NCBI RefSeq assembly: GCF_022008395.1
Contig: NZ_JAIRBB010000009.1
Location: forward strand, 49,584 to 113,583
DNA length: 64,000 nt
Origin: Aequorivita xiaoshiensis
GTDB lineage: Bacteria > Bacteroidota > Bacteroidia > Flavobacteriales > Flavobacteriaceae
Direction: 5' to 3'
The notes below the pieces were generated by a model. It had not been told where the DNA came from and did no database searches. It saw only the letters and a program-made list of their open reading frames with translations. Below, one piece after another: positions 8,847 to 16,627 of this stretch. How positions within the stretch are numbered: position 1 is the stretch's first letter; each line of letters opens with the position of its first letter. A program made the position numbers and the translations under genes.

Positions 8847-11800
8847 CTACTTCTTTTCAATCCATTTTCTTGCATTAACTAAGGCTTCAACCCAAGGAGA
8901 AACTTTGTCATCCTTTCTATCTTGTGGGTAGTATGCCCAGTTCCAAGGGAACGTAGAACGCTCTAAGTGAGGCATCATTACTAAATGGCGACCTGTTTTA
9001 TCAGTCATCATTGCAGTGTTGAAATCACTTCCGTTTGGGTTTGATGGCAATTTATCATAACCGTATTTTGCAACAATATTGTAGTGGCTTTCCGCTTTTG
9101 GGAAACTGAATTTTCCTTCTCCGTGAGCCGACCAAATTCCTAATGTACTTCCTGCCATTGAAGATAGCATCACAGAATTATTCTCCTGAATTTTTACCGA
9201 AGTAAACACACATTCAAATTTATTGGTATCGTTATGAAGCATTTTTGGTTTTTCTTCATCTTCAGGATTAAGTAATCCTAACTCCACAAATAACTGGCAT
9301 CCGTTACAAACACCTAAGGATAATGTATCGTCTTTAGCAAAGAAATTCTTTAATGCTTTATTCGCTTTTTCGTTGTAAAGAAAAGCTCCAGCCCAACCTT
9401 TAGCACTTCCTAAAACATCACTGTTACTAAATCCACCAACAGCAACTAAGAATTTTATATCCTCAAGATCTTCACGACCTTCAATAAGGTCGGTCATATG
9501 CACATCTTTTACATCAAATCCTGCCAGGTGCATCATATAAGCCATTTCGCGCTCACTGTTACTTCCCTTTTCACGGATAACAGCTGCCTTAGGGCGTTGG
9601 CCACCGAGCGGAGCCGATGGTTGGTCACCGAGCGGAGCCGAGGTGGAGAGGTTGCCTGTGAAATTCTTGGGAAACACAAATTTTAATGGCTGGTTTTTAT
9701 AATTGTCAAAACGTTCTTTAGCTAGTTTTGAACCGCTTTGATTTCTGTCTAATAAATATGAAGTTTCATACCAAGCATCACGCATTTCAGGAATGCTGAA
9801 TGAAAGTTCTTCACCGTTATTTTTAATGGCTAGTGTTTCATTAGAAGTAACCGTTCCAATCTTTTTGAAATCGATATTGTTTTCAGATAGAAGTTTTTCA
9901 ACGGAAGTATCTTCAGAAGCTTGAATTACTATTCCTGAGTTTTCAGCAAAAAGAACTTTTACCATATCACTTTCACCTAAGTTTGAAAGATCTAAATCTG
10001 CGCCAAGATTAACGTTGGCAAAGCACATTTCTAATAAAGTAGTAATCAATCCACCTGATGCAACATCGTGCCCAGCAAGAATTTTACCGTCTTTAATGAG
10101 TTCTTGTAATGTATTGAAAACTATTTTTACGTATTCCGCACTTTTAACATTTGGCGCTTCGTTTCCGATAGCATTTAAAATTTGTCCAAAAGAAGATCCG
10201 CCTAGTTTAAAGTTGTCTTGAGAAACATTGATGTAGTAAATACTACCACCACCGGTCTGAAGAACAGGCTCAACTACTTTTTGAATGTCGTTACAGTTTC
10301 CTGCAGCCGAAATAATTACTGTTCCTGGAGAAATAACTTCTTCATTTTTGTATTTCTGTTTCATTGAAAGGGAATCTTTTCCGGTTGGAACGTTGATTCC
10401 TAAATCAATTGAAAAATCTGAAACAGCTTTAACAGCTTCGTATAGTCTTGCGTCTTCACCTTCGTTATTACAAGGCCACATCCAGTTGGCTGAAAGAGAA
10501 ACACTTTTTAAACCATCTTTTAATGGAGCCCAAACAATATTGGTTAGAGACTCGGTAATAGCATTGCGCGATCCTGCCGCTGGGTTTATTAAGGCTGTTA
10601 ATGGTGAATGCCCAATAGAAGTGGCTACACCCTCTTTTCCTTGATAATCCAAAGCCATTACACCGCAGTTATTTAATGGTAATTGTAATTGCCCTACAGT
10701 TTGTTGTATTGCAACACGACCTGTTACACAACGGTCAACTTTATTGGTAAGCCAATCTTTACAAGCTACAGCTTCTAATTGTAACACCTGTGTTACGTAT
10801 TCCTTAATTTTTAAAGTATCGTAAACAGCGTTATTATAGTTTCTATTTACGGTTTTGTCTTTCATTATTGTTTTTGGTGAACTACCAAACATATCTTCAA
10901 GCGCAAAATCCATAGGTTTTTTGCCGTCTTTGTTTTCAAAACAGAAGCGTTGGTCGCCTGTAACTTTCCCTACTTCGTACATAGGAGAGCGTTCGCGGTC
11001 TGCAACTCTTTTAAGGTTTTGGATGTCTTTATCCCCAATAACCAAGCCCATTCGCTCCTGGCTTTCATTCCCCATTATTTCTTTGTCGGATAGGGTAGGG
11101 TCGCCAATAGGAAGTTTGTTTATTTCTATATGTCCTCCAGTTTCTTCAACTAATTCACTTAAACAGTTTAAGTGTCCACCTGCACCGTGATCGTGAATAG
11201 AAACAATTGGGTTGTGGTCGCTTTCTACCATTGCTCGAATGGCATTGGCAGCGCGTTTTTGCATTTCTGGGTTACTACGTTGAATTGCGTTAAGTTCAAT
11301 TCCGCTGCTAAATTCACCTGTATCTGCCGATGAAACTGCAGCACCACCCATTCCAATTCGGTAGTTATCACCACCTAAAATTACAATATTATCACCTTCT
11401 TGAGGTTTGTCTTTGATGGCCTGACTTGCTTTTCCGTAACCGATACCACCAGCAAGCATAATCACTTTATCGAAACCTAATTTACGAGCCTCTTCTTCGT
11501 GTTCGAATGTAAGAACAGATCCAGCGATTAATGGTTGTCCGAATTTGTTTCCAAAATCGGAAGCTCCATTACTAGCTTTAATTAAAATATCTAAAGGCGT
11601 TTGGTAAAGCCAATCGCGTTCTTTCATTCCTTTTTCCCAAGGCCTGTCCTGAGCAGAGTCGAAGGACCCTTCGTTTAAACGTGAATAAGAAGTCATATAA
11701 ACCGCTGTTCCAGCAAGCGGTAATGAACCTTTTCCTCCTGCCAAGCGATCGCGGATTTCACCACCACTACCAGTTGCAGCACCGTTAAAAGGCTCTACTG

Positions 11801-12572
11801 TAGTTGGGAAGTTGTGCGTTTCAGCTTTTAATGAAATAACACTGTCGAAATCTTTTTCTTCGTACCAATCTGGTTTATCGGCACTTTTTGGAGCCCACTG
11901 TTTTACTTTAGGTCCTTTTACAAAGGCTACGTTATCCTTGTATGCCGAAACAATATCGTTCGGATTTTCTGATGATGTCTTTTTAATAAGTTTGAATAGG
12001 GAAGAAGGCATTTCTTTTCCGTCTATTTCAAATACACCGTTAAAAATTTTATGACGGCAATGTTCACTGTTTACCTGACTAAAGCCAAAAACTTCACTAT
12101 CGGTAAGCTTTCTCCCTATCTTTTTTGATAAGTTTTCAAGGTATTCAACTTCTTCAGCATTTAGCGCTAAACCTTCTTTTTCATTATATTCAGAAATGTT
12201 TTCGATTTCTAAAATTGGTTCAGGTTGTACATCAATATCAAATATGTCTTGATTTAATTCCTGAAATTTCTGAGAAATCATAGGGTCGAAAGCCTCTTTT
12301 ACAACTGAGCTGTTGTGAAACTCCTCGATACGAATTACGCCTTCAATCCCCATGTTTTGAGTGATTTCAACGGCATTAGTACTCCAAGGAGTAATCATAG
12401 CTGCGCGAGGACCAATAAAAAAATCCGACGTGTTTGTGGACAGGACGGATTCCTCTAACTTAACCTGATTGCCAAAAAGCCATTCCAGTTTTTTCGTGTT
12501 TTCTTCTGAAATTATTCCGTGGGTTTGAACTGCAAAAACAGTGTTTTCTACGTTACCAAAAAAGTGAATCAT
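8847..12572 (-). CDS. purL: Phosphoribosylformylglycinamidine synthase
   Basis: A 1241-residue single-chain FGAM synthase of purine biosynthesis (FGAR + Gln + ATP to FGAM). Present are the FGAR-AT linker motif HCRHKIFNG (about 173), two AIR-synthase-like halves (LKAETHNFPTTVEPFNGAATG; VPTGKDSLSM) and a C-terminal class I glutaminase domain with the nucleophile Cys in VCNGCQLF plus SAHGEGKF and HLERS. Two short in-frame stretches look like inserted dispersed repeats: FDSAQDRP (about residue 308) and SAPLGDQPSAPLGGQRP (about 975-992). Both are at domain surfaces or junctions and leave the frame intact, so the enzyme should still work. Confidence 0.97.
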   Translation of the reverse strand: MIHFFGNVENTVFAVQTHGIISEENTKKLEWLFGNQVKLEESVLSTNTSDFFIGPRAAMITPWSTNAVEITQNMGIEGVIRIEEFHNSSVVKEAFDPMISQKFQELNQDIFDIDVQPEPILEIENISEYNEKEGLALNAEEVEYLENLSKKIGRKLTDSEVFGFSQVNSEHCRHKIFNGVFEIDGKEMPSSLFKLIKKTSSENPNDIVSAYKDNVAFVKGPKVKQWAPKSADKPDWYEEKDFDSVISLKAETHNFPTTVEPFNGAATGSGGEIRDRLAGGKGSLPLAGTAVYMTSYSRLNEGSFDSAQDRPWEKGMKERDWLYQTPLDILIKASNGASDFGNKFGQPLIAGSVLTFEHEEEARKLGFDKVIMLAGGIGYGKASQAIKDKPQEGDNIVILGGDNYRIGMGGAAVSSADTGEFSSGIELNAIQRSNPEMQKRAANAIRAMVESDHNPIVSIHDHGAGGHLNCLSELVEETGGHIEINKLPIGDPTLSDKEIMGNESQERMGLVIGDKDIQNLKRVADRERSPMYEVGKVTGDQRFCFENKDGKKPMDFALEDMFGSSPKTIMKDKTVNRNYNNAVYDTLKIKEYVTQVLQLEAVACKDWLTNKVDRCVTGRVAIQQTVGQLQLPLNNCGVMALDYQGKEGVATSIGHSPLTALINPAAGSRNAITESLTNIVWAPLKDGLKSVSLSANWMWPCNNEGEDARLYEAVKAVSDFSIDLGINVPTGKDSLSMKQKYKNEEVISPGTVIISAAGNCNDIQKVVEPVLQTGGGSIYYINVSQDNFKLGGSSFGQILNAIGNEAPNVKSAEYVKIVFNTLQELIKDGKILAGHDVASGGLITTLLEMCFANVNLGADLDLSNLGESDMVKVLFAENSGIVIQASEDTSVEKLLSENNIDFKKIGTVTSNETLAIKNNGEELSFSIPEMRDAWYETSYLLDRNQSGSKLAKERFDNYKNQPLKFVFPKNFTGNLSTSAPLGDQPSAPLGGQRPKAAVIREKGSNSEREMAYMMHLAGFDVKDVHMTDLIEGREDLEDIKFLVAVGGFSNSDVLGSAKGWAGAFLYNEKANKALKNFFAKDDTLSLGVCNGCQLFVELGLLNPEDEEKPKMLHNDTNKFECVFTSVKIQENNSVMLSSMAGSTLGIWSAHGEGKFSFPKAESHYNIVAKYGYDKLPSNPNGSDFNTAMMTDKTGRHLVMMPHLERSTFPWNWAYYPQDRKDDKVSPWVEALVNARKWIEKK
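9595..9652. repeat. Duplicated short repeat inside purL
   Basis: Two near-identical 16-bp units, CACCGAGCGGAGCCGA, lie 24 bp apart and encode the two SAPLG segments of PurL just before the glutaminase domain (PKAAVIREKG). The base composition (GC-rich) differs sharply from the surrounding gene. It resembles dispersed palindromic elements inserted in frame. Confidence 0.6.
11643..11668. repeat. Dispersed repeat inside purL encoding FDSAQDRP
   Basis: CCTGTCCTGAGCAGAGTCGA and flanks encode GSFDSAQDRP on the minus strand. FDSAQDR-type insertions are a recurrent translation of a dispersed repeat in several Bacteroidota and other genomes. The same element, 20 of 24 bases identical, occurs at 60582-60605 in non-coding DNA of an IS110 copy, which shows it is a mobile or spreading sequence rather than native purL sequence. 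Confidence 0.7.
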
Positions 12573-12591
12573 CTAATTTTATTTTGAAGCT

Positions 12592-12600
12592 GCAAAGTTA
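12592..12600 (-). promoter_or_regulatory. -7 box of the purL promoter
   Basis: On the minus strand this reads TAACTTTGC, an exact TAnnTTTG match, 19 bp upstream of the purL ATG, giving a very short leader. No convincing -33 TTG at 19-21 bp. Confidence 0.45.
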
Positions 12601-12706
12601 ACTATTTTAAAGGATAATCTATTTATCTAAAAAGCTTCAAAATGCTCTAATTATCATTTTTAATTAACAACAATTCGATTTTTTGAAGTTCTAGAGGTGT
12701 AAAACA

Positions 12707-12736
12707 GAAAAGAGCAGACATTTGCCTGCTCTTTTC
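12707..12736. terminator. Terminator of the rRNA methyltransferase gene
   Basis: An 11-bp perfect stem GAAAAGAGCAG / CTGCTCTTTTC (12707-12717 and 12726-12736) with an eight-base loop, 20 bp after the methyltransferase stop codon and upstream of purL. T-rich on both sides. Confidence 0.7.
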
Positions 12737-12756
12737 TTATATATATTCAGTCTTTT

Positions 12757-13968
12757 TTATGCCTTCTTTTGTAATAAAGAGATGTAAAAACCATCAAAAC
12801 CACTTTTGCTTGGCAAGATTCTCTCTTCATTTAATAACGTAAAATCCTTGCCAGCTTCACTAGCTAAAAATGCTTTTACTTGTAGTTCATTTTCTGAAGG
12901 CAGGATAGAGCAAGTAGCATATACTAAATCACCACCTGGTTTTACCATTCTAGAGTAGCTTTCTAATAAATCCTTTTGTGTAGCTCTAATCTTATCTAAA
13001 AACTCAGGCTGAAGTTTCCACTTAGCATCAGGGTTTCTTCTTAAAACACCCAATCCAGAACAAGGAGCGTCAATTAAAACCTTATCGGCCTTTTCTATCA
13101 ACTTCTTTATAACTTTAGTGGAATCAATTACTCGAGTTTCAATATTAAAAATATCATTTCTTCGAGCTCTACGCTTAAGTTCGTTAAGTTTATTCTCGTA
13201 AATATCCATTGCGATCAGCTGGCCTTTATTTTCCATCATTGTTGCAATATGAAGGCTTTTTCCGCCTGCCCCTGCACAAGCGTCAATAACGCGCATTCCA
13301 GGTTTTGGGTCTAGCATAGCCGCTACTTTTTGTGAAGAAGCATCTTGTACTTCAAACAAACCATTTTTAAAAGCATCGGTAATAAATACGTTTGAACGCT
13401 CTTTGAGTTTTAATGCATCTGGATATCCTTTTATTGTTTCTGTTTCAATTTCAAGGTCCGCTAATTCATTTTGTAACGCGTCAACCGTAGTTTTTAAAGT
13501 ATTTACCCGTAAAACAACGTCGGCCTGTTCGTTTAAAGCTGCAATTTCCTTATCCCACTTCTTACCCAATTCTTTTACACCTAACTCATCCATCCAATCT
13601 GGAATAGATTCACGGTATTTTCTAATTTTAGAAAGTTCGTCGAATCTTCCTTTGATTCGGCGGGTAGGAGTATCTTCAAATTGTTTCCATTCTGGAATTT
13701 TAATTCCGTTTAAGGTTGCCCAAACCGTAAATAATCTAAATAGATTAGGACGATCAAAAGGTTCGCGTACATCAGCAATTTCTGAATATAGGCGTTTCCA
13801 CCTTACAATGTCGTAAGTGGTTTCTGCAATAAATGCTCTGTCTCGTGCACCCCAACGCTTATCACGTTTTAAGGTGCTTCTCAACACTTTATCGGCTTGT
13901 TTATTTTCGTTGAAAATAAGGTGAAGGGAATCAATAGTAGCGAATACTAGGTTTCGGTGTAATTTCAT
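12757..13968 (-). CDS. RsmB/NSUN-family RNA (cytosine-C5) methyltransferase
   Basis: A 403-residue protein. The N-terminal part (to about 140) looks like the NusB-like region of RsmB. The C-terminal methyltransferase domain shows the SAM-binding motif DACAGAGGKSLH (about 229-240), the general-base motif DAPCSGLGVLRRNPD with PCSG cysteine (about 300) and the catalytic cysteine motif YATCSILPSENE (about 353). Known relatives methylate C967 of 16S rRNA or similar cytosines using SAM. The exact target base cannot be read from sequence. Confidence 0.88.
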   Translation of the reverse strand: MKLHRNLVFATIDSLHLIFNENKQADKVLRSTLKRDKRWGARDRAFIAETTYDIVRWKRLYSEIADVREPFDRPNLFRLFTVWATLNGIKIPEWKQFEDTPTRRIKGRFDELSKIRKYRESIPDWMDELGVKELGKKWDKEIAALNEQADVVLRVNTLKTTVDALQNELADLEIETETIKGYPDALKLKERSNVFITDAFKNGLFEVQDASSQKVAAMLDPKPGMRVIDACAGAGGKSLHIATMMENKGQLIAMDIYENKLNELKRRARRNDIFNIETRVIDSTKVIKKLIEKADKVLIDAPCSGLGVLRRNPDAKWKLQPEFLDKIRATQKDLLESYSRMVKPGGDLVYATCSILPSENELQVKAFLASEAGKDFTLLNEERILPSKSGFDGFYISLLQKKA

Positions 13969-14279
13969 TTAAAAGGGTATTCAATTTATATAACACAAAA
14001 CCAGAGAAAAAAATAAAATTACTCCTGATTTTTGTGCTTGACTTTAAGGCTTTCAATTAGTTGAAAACTTTTGCGAGTGCAAAGGTATCTCTTTGAAACT
14101 GAAATTGAAACTTAAATCGAAATCAAAAAAAATATTTTATAAATTATTTTTTACACTTAACTCGCATAAGAGGTAAAAGTTGAAAAATGTTTTGAATTTA
14201 CCTGATGTTCCCAAGCATTTATAAATAGTATATGATATTTGATATTTTAGATTGTTTACTTTTGCCAAAAATTTTAAAA
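13969..14279. other. Divergent intergenic region
   Basis: It separates the RsmB-like gene (left) from the BNR-repeat lipoprotein (right). A -7-like box TACTTTTGC is at 14257-14265 on the plus strand, 15 bp from the ATG; a TTTG at 14238-14241 is closer to it than usual. Nothing else stands out. Confidence 0.4.
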
Positions 14280-15323
14280 ATGCGATTTCTTTTTATTCTA
14301 TTAGCTGCATTAACACTAATTTCTTGTAACTCTAAACCTGAAGTAGAATTTAATTCTGTAGAAATTACACCAGTTTTTATAGACAGTTTGAGTATTCGCG
14401 CTATTCAACCCCTAGATGAAAACAGAGTTTGGTTTGCAGCCGATCAAGGAAAGGTTGGTTTAATTGACGGCGACATTCCAAAGTTAGCTGTAATTAAGTA
14501 CGAAGATACCTTACTTCACTTTAGATCTATAGCATCAACAAACGAAGCGGTATTTGTCTTGAGTATCGCTAATCCTGCAGTGCTTTATAAAATTGGTTTT
14601 GACGGAAAAGAGGCAACTAACATAGAGGAGGTTTATTCAGAGAAAAACGAGAATGTATTCTACGACTCGATGAAGTTTTGGAATGATATGGAAGGGATTG
14701 CAATTGGCGACCCTACAGCAGACTGTATGTCGGTAATAATTACCCGCGATGGTGGAAATACTTGGCAAAAGTTATCTTGTGAAAATCTTCCGAAAGTAGA
14801 AAAAGGGGAAGCAGCATTTGCGGCGAGTAATAGTAATATTGCCATTTTTGGAGATAATGCATGGATAGCAACAGGAGGTAAAAAAGCTCGAATTATGCAT
14901 ACTTCTGATAAGGGAGAAACTTGGGAAGTATATAAAACACCAATTATTCAAGGAAAAGCGATGACTGGAATTTACTCTGTTGATTTCTTAGATGAGAAGA
15001 ACGGCGTTATTTTCGGTGGAAATTGGGAAGACAAAAAGTTTAATGAAGGGAACAAGGCGATAACTAAAGATGGCGGTAAAACTTGGAAATTGATTGCAAA
15101 TGGAAAGGAGCCAGGGTATCGCTCTTCTGTAAAATATGTACCTGGCACAAGGGGGCAAGGGCTTGTTGCGGTAGGCTCACCCGGAATTTCGTTTAGCGGT
15201 GATGGCGGTAAAAACTGGAAGGAACTATCACAAGTTGGTTTCTTCGCTATTGAATTTGTAAACGATAGTGTGGCTTTCGCATCAGGCAATAAAAGAATTT
15301 CGAAATTAGTATTTAAAAAGTAG
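14280..15323 (+). CDS. BNR/YCF48-like repeat lipoprotein
   Basis: A 347-residue lipoprotein; the ATG at 14280 is preferred over 14232 because it gives the signal peptide MRFLFILLAALTLISC. The rest is a beta-propeller made of BNR/Asp-box-like repeats such as ITRDGGNTWQKL, HTSDKGETWEVY, ITKDGGKTWKLI and FSGDGGKNWKEL. Related proteins are often called oxidoreductases or photosystem-stability-like factors, but no catalytic motif is visible, so a binding role in the periplasm is the safest reading. Confidence 0.75.
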   Translation: MRFLFILLAALTLISCNSKPEVEFNSVEITPVFIDSLSIRAIQPLDENRVWFAADQGKVGLIDGDIPKLAVIKYEDTLLHFRSIASTNEAVFVLSIANPAVLYKIGFDGKEATNIEEVYSEKNENVFYDSMKFWNDMEGIAIGDPTADCMSVIITRDGGNTWQKLSCENLPKVEKGEAAFAASNSNIAIFGDNAWIATGGKKARIMHTSDKGETWEVYKTPIIQGKAMTGIYSVDFLDEKNGVIFGGNWEDKKFNEGNKAITKDGGKTWKLIANGKEPGYRSSVKYVPGTRGQGLVAVGSPGISFSGDGGKNWKELSQVGFFAIEFVNDSVAFASGNKRISKLVFKK

Positions 15324-15537
15324 CGTTATAAATTCTTTACTTTTTAGCTTCATTTCCAAAAAAGATATAATGTATTGACAGTCTGAGCTCATGAAGGTTT
15401 AAGTTTGAAAAGTCTTTATACCTATTAACACTTGCTTAGTACTAATTTAAGAATAATTTAGGGCATTTTAAATATCATTTTAGAATATTGGCCGTTCTAG
15501 AAGTTATAAGTCAAACTAATTCTAAAACCTAAAACTT

Positions 15538-16275
15538 ATGAATTTGATTAAAAAATTTAAAAAACCTTTATTCGCCATTGCGTTAGCGGGCGCATTTACA
15601 GCGTGTTCAGACGATGACGATTCGTTGCCTGTTGAAGATGGAAATGGAAAACTTGGCATTTACGCTTCAGCTAACTATTCGTCAAACGCAGGTAAAAACA
15701 CCGTTTTGGATGGTCCAGTAGTTGATCTGTCTAAGTTCTTAATTAATTTAGAAGAAATTGAGTTGGAGTACGATGATATTATCGGCGATGACAACTTCTA
15801 TAATAGTGAAGAAGAGATTGAATTAAAAGGTCCTTTTGAATTGGATTTATTATCCCCAACTCCAGTGGTAATTACCGTAGTAGATGCACCTAATGGTCGT
15901 CTTGAAGAAATTGAATTTGAATTTGATAAAAACGAAAATCCTGATAGCGAAATTTATGAGCAGAGTATAAGGATGGAAGGAACTATAGACGGAGTACCCT
16001 TTGTATTTTGGCACGACTTTGAAGAAGAACTAGAGGTAGAGTTCGAAGAAGGAGAAACAAACACTGTTATATCAAACGATCAAAATAGTGTTGTTATTAA
16101 TTTCGACTTAAATAGTGTTTTTGATGCTACTACAGGTGTAGATCTTTCAAACGCAGTTGATGGAAACGGTGATGGGATAATTGAAATTAGTCCTAACGAC
16201 GAGGATGGAAACCGCGATATTGCAGAAGCAATGAAAGAACACATAAAAGATAAAATTGATTTACTTGACGATTAA
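15538..16275 (+). CDS. Acidic lipoprotein of unknown function
   Basis: A 245-residue protein with a lipoprotein signal (FAIALAGAFTACSDDDDS). The mature part is strongly acidic (many DE runs such as LEEIELEYDDIIGDDN) and looks beta-rich. It resembles DUF4382-type secreted proteins only loosely, so I give no family. The aspartate-rich stretch right after the lipid cysteine (SDDDDS) is typical of flavobacterial surface lipoproteins exported to the outer leaflet. A strong terminator follows. Confidence 0.7.
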   Translation: MNLIKKFKKPLFAIALAGAFTACSDDDDSLPVEDGNGKLGIYASANYSSNAGKNTVLDGPVVDLSKFLINLEEIELEYDDIIGDDNFYNSEEEIELKGPFELDLLSPTPVVITVVDAPNGRLEEIEFEFDKNENPDSEIYEQSIRMEGTIDGVPFVFWHDFEEELEVEFEEGETNTVISNDQNSVVINFDLNSVFDATTGVDLSNAVDGNGDGIIEISPNDEDGNRDIAEAMKEHIKDKIDLLDD

Positions 16276-16305
16276 TCTAATAAGTAAATAATTCCACATT
16301 TATCG

Positions 16306-16336
16306 CCGGCTCCAATTTTGGAGCCGGTTTTTTTTT
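16306..16336 (+). terminator. Rho-independent terminator
   Basis: CCGGCTCC / GGAGCCGG stem (16306-16313 and 16320-16327) with an AATTTT loop followed by nine T. It lies 30 bp after the acidic lipoprotein stop codon. Confidence 0.9.
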
Positions 16337-16568
16337 GATTATCACTTTCATAAATAATTGACTTTTTCCATCACAGTTTACTAATTTTTCATTTTTTATT
16401 TAAAATTTCATTTTTAAAAATGACATAATAATTTTTTTACAAATTTTATAGCCTAATAATTTGATTGTTTGTTCATTATCACAATTATCAAATAGAAAAA
16501 CAGGACTATTTAATCTTTTAAAACACTTCAAAAGCCTTTAATTAGCCCGTAAATCTTAAAGTCTTCAT

Positions 16569-16599
16569 TTTGGATTCTGATATATTAATGACATATTTG
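16569..16599 (+). promoter_or_regulatory. Bacteroidota-type promoter of the large GEVED gene
   Basis: TTTG at 16569-16572, then 19 bp, then CATATTTG at 16592-16599, close to the -33/-7 consensus TTTG-N19-TAnnTTTG. The gene start is 28 bp further on. The second GEVED gene has a matching arrangement. Confidence 0.6.
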
Positions 16600-16627
16600 G
16601 TGAAATTTTAATAATTAAACCAATATA

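Noticed and set aside
10285..10644. Plus-strand ORFs inside purL and other long genes
   Set aside because: They lie opposite well-supported coding sequence, lack family motifs and have shadow-frame composition.
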